A DNA stretch of 64,000 bases from Saprospiraceae bacterium (GCA_028280415.1 JANQLV010000050.1:1-64000), one strand, 5' to 3'; numbered from the stretch's first letter, positions 18,301 through 26,997 are shown. The notes: generated by a model from the letters alone, not told the origin. Numbers and translations are program-made.

Positions 18301-20903
18301 TCGACAATGCCATCATTATCACTATCCAGATCGAGATGATTCGGATAAGCGTCACCATCAAAATCAATATCTGTATCACTTAAATTAACATCCACTAATC
18401 GACTAGCTGTTATCGCATCTGACCAACCATCATCATTCGTATCACCAGTAGCAGGATCAATCATATCATCGGCCATCCCGTTTCCGTCCGTATCTACCCC
18501 GCCAACTTCTACCAAATCGGCAATGCCATCATCATCACTATCCAGATCGAGAAAATCACTGATGCCATCATTATCCGTATCTGCATTAGGTATATCTGTA
18601 CCTGGTCCAGCGGGAGGAATGTCATAAGTCACTTGTGGATTTAACACACAGGAAGAGTTTACACAAACCCCGGCCCCTACATTTCCATCCGCCTGCAAGG
18701 TAATAGTTACCGTTCCATCATCATTCCAACTGTTCCATTGGTTTTGACTGATAGTTATGGAATAACCCGCTCCCGGACTTGCGCAATCTCCATAAGTTAT
18801 ATTATCCGAAAGACTTCTGTTTTGGCCGGAAGCAATTATAGTTCCTCCTTCTCCCGTAATCGAGAAAGTTTCAAAATTAGAACCATAATCTCCGGTCAGA
18901 GAAAAAGTAAAAGTTATATCGCTTAGGGCATCGGTTGTCACCGAGGTAAAAGATAAATTATGTGTGGGTGCTGTTGAGGTTTGACAATCATCCGCATGGG
19001 AAACATTATTGGAAACCCCTGAACCGGAATCATCGATCGAATCATAAGCATCTACCAAGCCATCATTATCTGCATCCGTCAATGAGTCTGCAATACCATC
19101 TCCATTTGCATCACTTCCACCCGCTTCTATAATATCCGGGATACCATCATTATCAGAATCCAGGTCCAGGAAAGAAGGGATACCATCGTTATCAGGGTCT
19201 AAAGCAGCACAAATCCCAAAAGAGTTTAAAGTACAGAAATCTTCATCCTCATAGTTTAAAATACCATCAAAATCACTATCGATAGTCGGATCTACTCCCG
19301 AACAGTCTGGATTGGCACTAAGACAATTTTCTAAATAGTTGGGGATACCATCATTATCCCAATCAATATCTACCGCATCATAGACTCCATCCCCATCTGT
19401 ATCATCACCACAGTCATTGATGAGGTTAAGGTTTCCGGTTTGAAATTCCTGTTTCGCAAACCAATAAGTATTAAGGGTATTCAGGTTACCATAATTAGAA
19501 TTATTCCATTGGTGACAGGGAGGTAGACAGCCTTCGGAATTAATTTGATCTTGACCTGCAATATTGGAGTTATCTGGAATATTGCTATCATCCCAATAAT
19601 AATTAAGGGTATAAGATACCACCGGTGTCGGGCGAATAATCGTAGATGTAAAACCATTGAGATTGTACTCTACATCGTATACCGGAATATGATACCTTCC
19701 CTGAGAAAAAGTAACTTCTACGGGAATAGATACACTAGTAGGGTCAATTGCGTTCCCCAGTCCATCCAAGCCATCCCACTCAATATATCTGGTATATAAA
19801 TTGGGTTGATCATCCGTCAATTGGCGATTGATATCCACTGCTAGGATTAAATCTGCGGTCCCGGGATCATAAACCCCTACACCGGAAGTCTGATCCTGAT
19901 CTAATAGTAGCTCGATAACTCCCTGCTGGGTCGTCATAACTTTAAATCGATATCCAATATCCGGGCAGCCGATCAACTGAGTAGAATCCGTAAGCAAAGA
20001 GCCGAATGTTCCCGAAGGATATACCGTCTCGTCCGGATTATTCAAAAAGATTTTGTATTCGACGGTATTGCCCTGTCCGCTATCCAGAGATTTGCGGTCT
20101 TCAATGACACTTCCCGAGGTCCCGGTTCCCTGACTGTTCAGGGAAATATTAAAAGCAGCAGGTTGAAATCCCGATCCTGCAAAATCAATATCTGTAACAA
20201 AGCCATCGGTGGTATAGGCATAAAGCTTACCATTAAATGGTCGATCAAACCAACTATAGGTAGCTGAGGGTTTATCAATACTGGGTAAGAAAAAGGCCCA
20301 GTTTTTAGCATGGACACGACCATTTAAAGCTGCAGGTGTTACATTGGTAGTTACCACTGTGATATCAAAATAAGTGATGGCAAACTCATCTGCTGAGTCC
20401 GTAAACGCATCAAGGCTAAATTCTATATAATAGTCCCCTGCGTCTAAGCCGGAAGGGTCAAACACAAAAGGGGTATAACCACCAGCTCCGGCTATCGGGC
20501 TCGGGCCTGCAACACATTGGGCATACGAGGAAATATTAGAAGTTGTGGCATCTAGTAATTGCGGCCCGTAAACTACCGTTCCATCTGGCGATAATATTCT
20601 AAAATAGCCATTCACCAGGTTTTGCCCCGGATAGTGACCATCTTCTATCGGTTGAGAAAATCCAAGGAAAACCTGTTCGCTTTCCGGATTGGCAATATGG
20701 ATATACAATCGTTCTGAATCCGAACTTCCATAACGAGCGAAGTTATAATAGTTATTACTATTAATAAATATGGATATGGTGTCTGTATTAGATGGAGCCA
20801 ATTGAGCAGTTCCTTCTGCAAGTGTCGTATTTAGACATAAGAAGTTTAACGCCAGGACGCATAACATCCCTGCGATCTGATTTGAGACCTTAACAGTTTG
20901 CAT
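12348..20903 (-). CDS. Giant thrombospondin type 3 repeat protein with T9SS type A sorting domain
   Basis: 2851 residues, secreted. Signal peptide at 1-29 (cleavage near TLAEG). An unrepeated N-terminal region (about 30-500) looks like a cell-surface module. From about 500 to 2450 the protein is dominated by DxDxDG-type calcium-binding TSP3 repeats (DLDSDNDGIPDIIEAGG, DTDGDGLVDDYD), interrupted near 675-760 and 1340-1440 by two beta-rich inserts (VTTDALSDITFTFSLTG; LSLRLSHNHASSGSS). The C-terminus has the familiar LPVDLIRFEAREQDCDVLLNW module and a type A sorting domain (SVYPNPVKEQ... GTYTIQFHYKGK... IKM), so it should be exported by T9SS and surface-anchored. The extreme Asp content suggests a calcium-stiffened stalk or adhesin. 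It ends against the convergent ClpC-like gene at a shared terminator. Confidence 0.93.
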   Translation of the reverse strand: MQTVKVSNQIAGMLCVLALNFLCLNTTLAEGTAQLAPSNTDTISIFINSNNYYNFARYGSSDSERLYIHIANPESEQVFLGFSQPIEDGHYPGQNLVNGYFRILSPDGTVVYGPQLLDATTSNISSYAQCVAGPSPIAGAGGYTPFVFDPSGLDAGDYYIEFSLDAFTDSADEFAITYFDITVVTTNVTPAALNGRVHAKNWAFFLPSIDKPSATYSWFDRPFNGKLYAYTTDGFVTDIDFAGSGFQPAAFNISLNSQGTGTSGSVIEDRKSLDSGQGNTVEYKIFLNNPDETVYPSGTFGSLLTDSTQLIGCPDIGYRFKVMTTQQGVIELLLDQDQTSGVGVYDPGTADLILAVDINRQLTDDQPNLYTRYIEWDGLDGLGNAIDPTSVSIPVEVTFSQGRYHIPVYDVEYNLNGFTSTIIRPTPVVSYTLNYYWDDSNIPDNSNIAGQDQINSEGCLPPCHQWNNSNYGNLNTLNTYWFAKQEFQTGNLNLINDCGDDTDGDGVYDAVDIDWDNDGIPNYLENCLSANPDCSGVDPTIDSDFDGILNYEDEDFCTLNSFGICAALDPDNDGIPSFLDLDSDNDGIPDIIEAGGSDANGDGIADSLTDADNDGLVDAYDSIDDSGSGVSNNVSHADDCQTSTAPTHNLSFTSVTTDALSDITFTFSLTGDYGSNFETFSITGEGGTIIASGQNRSLSDNITYGDCASPGAGYSITISQNQWNSWNDDGTVTITLQADGNVGAGVCVNSSCVLNPQVTYDIPPAGPGTDIPNADTDNDGISDFLDLDSDDDGIADLVEVGGVDTDGNGMADDMIDPATGDTNDDGWSDAITASRLVDVNLSDTDIDFDGDAYPNHLDLDSDNDGIVDVIESGGQDGDGDGQADDGAGTVTDGNYDGWEDNYDEGTIISTADGIDANSMADFSIGRGKPDFDGDGLPNWLDIDADDDGIVDNSEGQATDAYASPTVDSDGDGLDDAYENIGTVGSFGGAGIIPENTDGVADGADYLDLDADNDGEEDSIEGHDADGDGVGDNSSNSNLGQYQGTDTDQDGLDDGYDNNTASLDPTNTNLTPSSYVDFDNTGTAERDWRETLDIDLDDDGISNVNEDGGTGFNPVGDEDGDGIFNFRDDSELTVGFPGFTDSNGDGINDVYDSDLDGIPDHVDLDSDNDGIPDIIEAGGTDIDDDGKADNYTDANNNGLDDVYDPDCTGTGNITNVETGASASEGVATVNNPSRAVDTDNSNYAQIRGLGARLDIDMGTTLTNGTELSLRLSHNHASSGSSEITITQSEFDASYTNAEVLTINANNSTTETLTYTLSGNARYLRIERTGGSRRARVYFISYSACAVTGIAIPNPDTDSDGQLDYIDLDSDNDGIADLVEVGGVDTDGNGMADDMLSPSTGDANVDGWSDAITASPLVDNNLDDNAIDFDGDTNPNHLDIDSDNDGITDVIESGGQDGNGDGQADDGSVAGTRTDANEDGWEDNYDAGVLTSTTDGTDVNTIADFSTGANQPDFDGDGLPNWLDIDADDDGIVDNSEGQATSAYTAPTTDSDNDGLNDAYENGGTIGAFGGAGISPENTDGTSDGADYVDTDSDNDLETDSIEGHDTDGDGIGDNSSNSNTGQYLGTDSDQDGLDDGYDNNTASFDPTNTNLTPSSYVDFDDTGTTERDWRETSDIDLDNDGIPNAEEDGRTGFNPVGDADGDSVPNFQDDNDITPGFPDFTDTNGDGINDLYDTDLDGIPDYLDLDADNDGIPDIVEAGGIDTNGDGRADDTTDTDGDGLVDDYDSQCLIAACSPATTGTDIPNLDTDNDGRKDYVDLDADDDGIPDIIEAGGADINNDGKVDISLDQDGDGLADIYDENASDGSGSSGTNGTALVETDNTGSWLNGTDGDLLDSDGDGQVDGLDLDADNDGIPDIVEAGGIDINGDGRADNTTDTDADGLVDDYDSNCVLGACTPSTIGTDIPNADTDADGIVNYLDLDADNDGIPDIVEAGGIDTNGDGRVDADLDVDNDGLADIYDENASDGPGSTGTNGTALVETNGTGIWQGGNSGASLDFDGDGHHDGLDLDADNDGIPDIIEAGGADDDGDGIVDTQALPWDADEDGLADIYDENASDGPGGIGANGIALVKTSADDGNGRVDNTEKMISGSTNVVHSDTDANPNHLDLDADNDGIVDIIEAGGVDINGDGLVDDYNPANPTVFDTGDQDGWSPTYDGDAANDGALISSGDGTPMIDTEDSNFDGFPELYTLGDTDEDVHPDFLDIDADDDGIVDNVEAQNTPGYNLPSNTDTDGDGLDDAYDNDLGFGGTGIDENTMDSESTLYDHDNDGIPDYLDWDSDGDNIADEQEAWDDLLDGDSRVDASIGTCDGSDLDKDGLKDCFDDDTNSPLVTSYKTPINDNGIEGLGTTGSTPTSGNDPSEIFPNNDNGDGQPDFRDVLIDCATPQVYYAISEQSAGTTTDYEFNGTTHVDMADTKIIRATTYCTPGDGWYYFFNPLEPENYLFALRNAAGSPNTVPMNELIDYVELKVENDRTNRHVIGTSDANFVLERDWQVALKGTPTTGSTFDVKFYFQASEMNELGAAADALEATLTGPVTRDFYWFSKNGGLSIGDITSSGVTGSTDISSNDPDGIDDTNTGNTDGTAASVGNGKNYVTFSGLTSLDGGTAGILLSYAPLPVDLIRFEAREQDCDVLLNWASAQEENFSHYSLQRSHDGIHFELIADITGRGGDELTNYSFTDKEAVSANYYRLKMLNLDGSFEYSNVEIVELDCQVSKISVYPNPVKEQQFATITFKNINGMVSASVFDVSGKRLKVLSHLANNDQTIMDVSDLPQGTYTIQFHYKGKIESVKFIKM
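15000..18600 (-). repeat. 579-codon tandem duplication within the TSP3 gene
   Basis: Two long blocks of the TSP3 region align end to end with a period of 1737 bp (for example, matching sites ending at 16740 and 18477), covering roughly 15.2-16.9 kb and 16.9-18.6 kb. Shared unusual strings such as NTNLTPSSYVDFD, ERDWRET, NNTASxDPTN and DGWSDAITAS show that this is a true duplication, not just convergent DxDxDG repeats. Block borders are approximate. Confidence 0.75.
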
Positions 20904-21497
20904 ATTAAGTTAGTTATTTTCGTAATGTTTATTAAAGTTTAGGTTATTACAGCCTAGAAATCTTTAATTTTATTTTTTCCAGCTTAGGGGATACAAAAAC
21001 ACTATCAGAATCGTACCAAATTGTTAAAAACAGAAAATAATGTGTAATTTTTCCTTGTCACATCTAGAAAAATAAAGATAAAAAAGTAAGCTCATGATAG
21101 GCCCTACGTATCTTAATGAGCCTTTTCTTAAAAACAAAGATTGACATCCTTAAAACTTCTAATTTATTTTTTTGGAAAAATTCTAAAAAATTGCAGGCCA
21201 AAAAAGCTTACAGGAAAAACTTTAAAATTCCGTTTTTACAAATTTTAAATTGCTCCCGTACTGAATAGTCCCTGTTTATGTACTGCAAAAAGTAAATATT
21301 TCGTATTATTAATAGTTGAAAAGCAACAAAAAAGCATTGTTATAAATCAAGAAGAAATCTTATAATAGCTATTTTTTCTAATTACTATCCGTTACTCCTT
21401 GTATTTCATCTTTTGATTCCGTGATAACATTTTTGTAGAAATGGACACCAACTATTCTTCCTATTTTAACCTTAGTTCATAAAATTTAGGGTTTACC
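20904..21497. promoter_or_regulatory. 594-bp divergent intergenic region
   Basis: No gene seen. It separates the leftward TSP3 gene from the rightward TPR/PAS kinase. A bulged inverted repeat lies at 21090-21121 (GCTCAT-GATA pairing with TATC-ATGAGC). Because the flanking genes diverge, it is not a gene-end terminator and could be a leader structure. No convincing promoter pair was found. Confidence 0.3.
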
Positions 21498-24400
21498 TTG
21501 AACAAGATTTTTTACACATATCTCTTTATTGCCCTTTCAGGATTTTGCCAGGCAGCAAAATCATTGGATAGCCTCGCAAGTATCTTGATTACCAGTTCTG
21601 AAGAAGCATTTGAAACGAATGATGAAAACTTTGAATTTTGTAATGCCTTAGTCCATAGCCTTCCAGTAGACAGTGTGGATCTTGTTTTAGCAAAACTTCC
21701 TGAAAATGTCTATACTGCTTTTACCCTGACTTATCTTGCCTATCATTATACGAATAGGGATAAGCCGCTAAATCAGGGTATTGAATGGTTGAGACGGGCA
21801 GAAAAGATAGCCAATCAGATAAGTAATGACCGACTCAATTACTGGCTGTATAGACATAAGGCTTTTATAAAGCAAAAACAAGGGAAAGTTAAAGAAACGA
21901 TCGAGTTTTTCAGAAAGAGTAATGCCTTTGCTTTAAAAGCAAATTATCCAAAAGGTGAAACCAGAAATCTGCTTCATCTTGCCGAAGCTTATCAAGCTAT
22001 TAATGATTTGCAAATGACCTTCGAGTATGCCGAAGAAAATTTAAAGCGAAGACTCAATACTCCGGTTGATTTCGGATTGGCTTATGCACACTATTATCTG
22101 GGTGAGCGTTATGCGCAAATAGAAGATTATGAGCAATCCGATTCTCACTTGCTCCTTGCCGAAAAATATTTCCACGAAATCAAGGATATGCCTTATGTGG
22201 GTTTAGTGATTGAGTCAAGAGCTAATGTTTACCTCGCAAAGGAGCAGCCGGATTCAGCATTGATTATTATACAATCAGCCAAAGCACTCTACAAAAAAAA
22301 AGAAAATCAATACTTTCTCGGTAACTGGTTTTTAAAGGTTGGTAAAATTTATGAGCAAAAAGGTGATCTGGAGGCAGCTCTTGAAAATACTTTTATTGCC
22401 GATTCTCTGCTTTCCCTTATATCAAGACGGACTTATTCTGCTTTCCAGTTGGGGGAAATCAATTTGGCAATGGGCAATTATAATGAGGCCAAAGATTATT
22501 TCAATACCTATCTGGCAATAATGCTCAAGAAGCAAACTACAGTCGCTCTCCCTCTTGCTTATAATTATCTCGCGATCATTGCTATTCACGAACAAAATTA
22601 TGAAGAAGCTCAAAAGCTTTCTGAAACCGGTATTTACTATGCGGCTCTTTACAATCTGGAAAGGAACAAGTTCGACATCTTGACAACTCTACACGAAAGT
22701 TATTATAAACAAAAGAAGTATGATCAAGCGAATGAGATTCATCAACAGATACTTGAGCTTTCCAAAAAAATAAAAACGGATCTAAAGGAAAAGAATATTC
22801 GAAATCTAAAACTCAGCTACCGATTAAAAAATCAACGCGATCTGCTCGAAAAAGAAAATGCCAAAACCCAGTATGAAAAGAAATGGAACAATTATCTCCT
22901 TTGGACTTTGGCTATCGGTTTTTCGATTATCCTGGGTTTACTGATACAGATCATTAGAATTGCAAGAAACAGAAATAAAATACTCGCTGATAAGAATCAG
23001 GAGATTGCTCAATTGAATGAGAACCTGGAATACAAGGTAATGCAGAGAACCAATGCTCTGGAAGAGAATTCGGAAATGCTGAATAATTATTTTGAAAACC
23101 TTCCCGGAGCAGCTTATCGCTTTAAATGTGAATACGAAACGCTCAAGCCTGTTTCCATTAGCAAGGGGGGCAAGGAGCTTTTCGGGATTGATACTGATTT
23201 TTTTCTGAGCAATCAAAATAATTCCCTAAACCTGGTAGACGCTAATTATTTTGAAGAGGTCAAAAGAAGAAGTCATGAATTTGTTGCCCGAGCTAATCAA
23301 AACGAAGTACTGGAACAAGTTTATCCAATCAATGTAAACGGGGAAAAAAAATGGGTCACAGATCGGTCCAAATTACTGATTGATAAAAATAATGAGAAAT
23401 ACCTCGACGGTATCCTTCTCGATATTACCAAGCAAAAAAACGTTGAGCAAAAACTAGCAAACAAGCAAAAAGAACTCTCGCTGATTTATAATAATACGCC
23501 CGATCTTCTCGGATTAGTACAAATCCGTACCGATGAAGAATTTATTCTCGAATCTATAAATCTTACTTTTATTAACCTTTTGATTGCCGGTGGAAGAAGT
23601 CGTAAAGAACAGGAGTTTTCCGGAATGGAGTTTTCCCGTTTTCTCAGCAAATATCTCAAAATGACTCCTTTGGAAATTGAAGACCGGCATAATTATATTC
23701 GTACCGTAAAAACTTCATTAAAGCCTCTTGTATATGAGCAAATTTATAAAGTAGCCGGCAAGATCAATTATTTCGATGTAAATATTACTCCGATTGTTGA
23801 CAAAGATACGCGAAGTTGCTCCCGGGTACTTTTTGTAATTAGAAATACGACTGAAAATGTAAAAGCCAGAATCGCGCTCGCAAAAAGCGAAAAGCGGCTT
23901 TCCACGATTTACAACTCTTCCCTCGATAACATTGGTTTGATAAAAAAGGTAAACGGCGAGTATATCGTTGAATCATTTAATAAAACCAGTTTGCAGTTCC
24001 TGCAAAGCATTGGTTTGAGTGATGAAACTTCTAATCTGATTGGGAAAAACATAGAAGTGATTTTCGAAACGATTTTTGAGCTTCCAAAGGAAGCCACCCT
24101 GGAAAGGATGAATATGATCGACCAGGTTTTTGAGGAAAAAAAGACTTTTCAGTTTCGTTCTCCATTAATCATGAAAAGCAAGAACATCCATGTTTATTTT
24201 GAAACCATCATCTCTCCAGTATTTGATGCATATGGCAATTGTACTCATGCACTTTATACCGCCAGAGATATAAGTGAGAGTGAAAATGCAAAGCAAAAGC
24301 TGCTGAGTAGTCAAAGAAGGCTGGCCTCTATCTTTAACGGCACAACGGACCAAATGGCAATTCTCGATGTCAGAGACGATGGTACTTTAATTTTCGAAGA

Positions 24401-25349
24401 TACCAATCGTTCTTTTAAAACCGCCTGGGAACAAGCCGGATTTAAAATTCCTTTAGATAAATTCTATGGCAAGAGTGCAGAATGTTACATTAAAGATGTC
24501 ATGGGTTTTACCGAGAATAAGACCCGGGAAAGATTAGAACTGTGCCAACAAATTGTCAGAGAAAAAAGACCCATCAATTTTGAGGAGATTTACGAAGCAA
24601 CAAATGGCAAAAACTATCTTTTTGATATAACTATTGTCCCGATTTTAAACAAAGAAGAAATTTGTACCAAATTGCTATTGGTGTTTAGGGATATCACGCT
24701 CAAACATCGGGCAAAAGAAAAAATGATTTCAAAAATCCTTGAAACCGAAGACCGGGAAAGAAGTCGCTTTGCGAAAGAATTGCACGATAGTCTCGGACAA
24801 AATCTGACAGCAGCTTCTCTTAGTTTCAATTTTGTGAAGAAGCATCTTGAGCATTTGCCATCGGAAGCCCGATTGCGTTTCAATAATGGTGTTCAATTTT
24901 TGAAAGAAGCTATTAGTGAAAGCCGAAATATCGCCCATAATCTGATGCCCCAGGCAATTTCTGATTTTGGATACATTCTCACGATTGAAAGTCTGATTGA
25001 AAATCTGTCAAAAACAACGGATATAAAATTTGAATTTTATGATAACCTCAATGGTGAGCGGCTAAAATCGGATTATGAATTGGGGCTGTATCGCATCACC
25101 CAGGAAGCCATCAACAACATTCTTAAACATGCCAAGGCATCCAAAGTCACTATACAATTGATTAAACATTCGGATTCAGTCATTCTGACTATTGAAGATG
25201 ATGGAAAAGGATTCCTCTACGAAAAAGTAAATATGGGCAGTTTTGGACTTAATAGCATGAAAAACCGCGCAAGTGCCCTGTCGGGAGTTTTAGAAGTTGA
25301 TAGTTCACCAGACAAAGGAACCTTCATAACACTTGAAATTCCATTATAA
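21498..25349 (+). CDS. TPR and multi-PAS sensor histidine kinase (HisKA_3/NarL type)
   Basis: 1283 residues. Start is TTG at 21498: an in-frame stop lies five codons upstream and there is no ATG, and the N-terminus then forms a good signal peptide (MNKIFYTYLFIALSGFCQ). Order: periplasmic TPR array (about 50-430), membrane segment (about 463-487), coiled coil, about four PAS-like domains (about 520-1080; the phrase IYNNTPDLLGL / IYNSSLDNIGLI / IFNGTTDQMAIL marks three of them), HisKA_3 with His1096 (ELHDSLGQNL) and HATPase_c (ITQEAINNILKHA; EDDGKGF; GSFGLNSMKNRA). The paired NarL/FixJ-type regulator follows 100 bp downstream. The signal is unknown. TPR-bearing kinases of this architecture are common in Bacteroidota. 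Confidence 0.93.
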   Translation: MNKIFYTYLFIALSGFCQAAKSLDSLASILITSSEEAFETNDENFEFCNALVHSLPVDSVDLVLAKLPENVYTAFTLTYLAYHYTNRDKPLNQGIEWLRRAEKIANQISNDRLNYWLYRHKAFIKQKQGKVKETIEFFRKSNAFALKANYPKGETRNLLHLAEAYQAINDLQMTFEYAEENLKRRLNTPVDFGLAYAHYYLGERYAQIEDYEQSDSHLLLAEKYFHEIKDMPYVGLVIESRANVYLAKEQPDSALIIIQSAKALYKKKENQYFLGNWFLKVGKIYEQKGDLEAALENTFIADSLLSLISRRTYSAFQLGEINLAMGNYNEAKDYFNTYLAIMLKKQTTVALPLAYNYLAIIAIHEQNYEEAQKLSETGIYYAALYNLERNKFDILTTLHESYYKQKKYDQANEIHQQILELSKKIKTDLKEKNIRNLKLSYRLKNQRDLLEKENAKTQYEKKWNNYLLWTLAIGFSIILGLLIQIIRIARNRNKILADKNQEIAQLNENLEYKVMQRTNALEENSEMLNNYFENLPGAAYRFKCEYETLKPVSISKGGKELFGIDTDFFLSNQNNSLNLVDANYFEEVKRRSHEFVARANQNEVLEQVYPINVNGEKKWVTDRSKLLIDKNNEKYLDGILLDITKQKNVEQKLANKQKELSLIYNNTPDLLGLVQIRTDEEFILESINLTFINLLIAGGRSRKEQEFSGMEFSRFLSKYLKMTPLEIEDRHNYIRTVKTSLKPLVYEQIYKVAGKINYFDVNITPIVDKDTRSCSRVLFVIRNTTENVKARIALAKSEKRLSTIYNSSLDNIGLIKKVNGEYIVESFNKTSLQFLQSIGLSDETSNLIGKNIEVIFETIFELPKEATLERMNMIDQVFEEKKTFQFRSPLIMKSKNIHVYFETIISPVFDAYGNCTHALYTARDISESENAKQKLLSSQRRLASIFNGTTDQMAILDVRDDGTLIFEDTNRSFKTAWEQAGFKIPLDKFYGKSAECYIKDVMGFTENKTRERLELCQQIVREKRPINFEEIYEATNGKNYLFDITIVPILNKEEICTKLLLVFRDITLKHRAKEKMISKILETEDRERSRFAKELHDSLGQNLTAASLSFNFVKKHLEHLPSEARLRFNNGVQFLKEAISESRNIAHNLMPQAISDFGYILTIESLIENLSKTTDIKFEFYDNLNGERLKSDYELGLYRITQEAINNILKHAKASKVTIQLIKHSDSVILTIEDDGKGFLYEKVNMGSFGLNSMKNRASALSGVLEVDSSPDKGTFITLEIPL

Positions 25350-25449
25350 TTTGATAATTTAACGCAAAAATCGGCTTGGCTCAACTACCCAAATAATACC
25401 TGCAAAAACTCCCCCGAGACCCCACACCTCAGTAAAAACCTTTTGAACT

Positions 25450-26103
25450 ATGATAAAAATATTACTGGTAGATGACCACAAAATAGTCAGAGATGGCATC
25501 CGCGCTCAACTGGATAGCGATCACAAATACTGGATTGTAGCTGAGGCATCAGACGGAAATGAGGCCCTGGATTTATTAGAAAAGCACAAAATCGATTTGA
25601 TCATAATGGATATCAATATGAATGGAATGGATGGGATTACCTGTACAGAAGAAGTAAAAAAACGATATCCCGATAAAAGAGTTCTTGCACTGACTATGCT
25701 TAGCGAAAACCAGCACATAAAGCAAATGCTCAAAGCCGGTGCCTCCGGGTATCTGCTTAAAAATTGCGAAGAAGATGAACTCAAAAATGCCATCAATATG
25801 ATCTTCGAAGGTGGAACGTATTTTAGCCCGGAAGTAACTAAAATAGTCATGAATAATTTGAGTAATCAAAAACCACTGGGCGCTAAAAATCGCGGTATTC
25901 AAATCCCCCTTACTCAACGTGAAAAAGAAGTACTGCGGCTTATTTTAAAAGAATGTTCCAATAAGGAAATTGCCGAAAAACTCTTTATAAGTCAACGTAC
26001 TGTTGATGCTCACAAACGAAACCTTCTCGAAAAAACCGGCTCCAAGAATATTGCCGGCCTTGTCCTTTTTGCAGTAAATAATCAATTATTTGAGGACTTC
26101 TAG
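25450..26103 (+). CDS. NarL/FixJ-type response regulator
   Basis: 217 residues: a complete receiver (acidic pair D8-D9, phosphoacceptor Asp54 in IIMDINMNGMDG, Lys in LLKNC) and a C-terminal LuxR-type helix-turn-helix (LTQREKEVLRLI... NKEIAEKLFISQRTVDAHKRNLL). It lies 100 bp after the histidine kinase on the same strand and is its likely phosphoacceptor and transcriptional output. Confidence 0.95.
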   Translation: MIKILLVDDHKIVRDGIRAQLDSDHKYWIVAEASDGNEALDLLEKHKIDLIIMDINMNGMDGITCTEEVKKRYPDKRVLALTMLSENQHIKQMLKAGASGYLLKNCEEDELKNAINMIFEGGTYFSPEVTKIVMNNLSNQKPLGAKNRGIQIPLTQREKEVLRLILKECSNKEIAEKLFISQRTVDAHKRNLLEKTGSKNIAGLVLFAVNNQLFEDF

Positions 26104-26163
26104 GCATATTACCTATTTATTTTAGTTAGGTAATTTACGTACATAGATTTGTTTAATATGACT

Positions 26164-26171
26164 TATTTTTG
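26164..26171 (+). promoter_or_regulatory. Bacteroidota -7 promoter box upstream of the orphan receiver
   Basis: TATTTTTG matches the TAnnTTTG -7 consensus, and a second match (TAGATTTG) lies at 26144-26151. Neither has a TTTG at the ideal 19-bp spacing. They suggest that the short receiver gene has its own promoter, about 60 bp before its ATG. Confidence 0.4.
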
Positions 26172-26233
26172 TAAAATTAGTGATTATAATTCCCCATTTA
26201 CTGGTCTTAATATTAATTTTTTATATATGTAGC

Positions 26234-26623
26234 ATGTATACTACTAAAGTCGTCTTATTATCAGAAAAAGGTAGAATAGCTGATGCTATTGCCGATTTAA
26301 TTCCTAACTCTTCTGAAGTCAGGCGATTGGAGTTGATTATTGACCAGCTTCATGTTTCTGGAGATGACTTCGACAACACAGATGCTATAATCCTCAATCT
26401 TTCCAGCCTGGAGCGCAATGGCACTAAAGTCCTAAAAATACTTCTGTCTTTAGATATTCCGATTATCGTTTTGCATCTGTATCATCAGAAAACCTTTGCG
26501 GATGCCTTCCTCAGAATGGGAGCAAGCGCATATTTACCTGTTAACTTTTATTCTGAGGACTTGTTGGTCGCGATTAATGCTGTACTTAAAAAAAAAACCT
26601 TTATAGCTAAAAATGTATTCTAA
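26234..26623 (+). CDS. Stand-alone receiver-like protein lacking the phosphoacceptor
   Basis: 129 residues from ATG 26234. A GTG at 26180 would add a hydrophobic 18-residue extension that I consider unlikely. The fold pattern matches a NarL-type receiver without output domain (PIIVLHLYHQKTFADAFLRMGASAYLPV, SEDLLVAINAVLKK), but the phosphoacceptor position is Asn55 (AIILNLS), the acidic pair is missing and the conserved Lys is Asn (PVNFYS). It follows the NarL-type regulator by 130 bp. It may be a phosphorylation-independent modulator or antagonist of that pathway, or a decayed paralog. No output domain is visible. Confidence 0.75.
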   Translation: MYTTKVVLLSEKGRIADAIADLIPNSSEVRRLELIIDQLHVSGDDFDNTDAIILNLSSLERNGTKVLKILLSLDIPIIVLHLYHQKTFADAFLRMGASAYLPVNFYSEDLLVAINAVLKKKTFIAKNVF

Positions 26624-26816
26624 AGTCGATAATGTAATCTTCATCCTTAATGAATGGATTACGCATAATACCTATTTTTTAAATTAGGTTTTTCCCTTAT
26701 GTCTGGATGGATAAAATGACATAACTTTGTATTGCTAAAAGGTGAGAGATAGTTTTGACTATTGATTTGCGAGAATAGGATTATAAATATAATATAACTT
26801 TTGAGAGCGGAGGTTT

Positions 26817-26860
26817 CCAAGCCGGACTAAATCTTTTAGGAAGGCTTGGGCTTTTTCTTA
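26817..26860 (+). terminator. Intrinsic terminator after the orphan receiver gene
   Basis: CCAAGCC (26817-26823) pairs with GGCTTGG (26843-26849). An inner CTAAA/TTTAG stem follows across a 3x3 internal loop, and the hairpin is followed by GCTTTTTC. It lies about 190 bp after the stop codon. Confidence 0.8.
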
Positions 26861-26902
26861 ATTGGATAAGAAAATTTTTCAAGGATAAAACATTTCTAAT
26901 AG

Positions 26903-26969
26903 AAAAATGACCACTCCCGGTTACAAAGCATCAAAATTGCTTTTCAACCAATTGGGAGTGGTCATTTTT
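26903..26969. terminator. Strong bidirectional terminator
   Basis: A perfect 16-bp inverted repeat (26903-26918 with 26954-26969) has an A-run on its left edge and a T-run on its right. It sits between the rightward receiver gene and the leftward MORN-caspase gene. Confidence 0.85.
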
Positions 26970-26997
26970 ATAAGCCCACTTCAAAGCCTGTCCCGGT

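Noticed and set aside
12348-18600. CRISPR-like regular repeats
   Set aside because: The spacing follows codons of a protein repeat, the units are diverged and coding, and no cas gene is near.
12444-20323. Many plus-strand and other-frame reading frames in the TSP3 gene
   Set aside because: Shadows caused by codon bias of DxDxDG repeats. The low-complexity His/Tyr/Ile-rich products have no plausible fold.
21090-21121. Hairpin as an intrinsic terminator
   Set aside because: The flanking genes are divergent, so no transcript needs to end here, and the stem contains a 3-nt bulge.
26180-26233. GTG start with a hydrophobic extension for the orphan receiver
   Set aside because: A membrane-like leader does not fit a receiver domain, and ATG 26234 starts right at the first strand.
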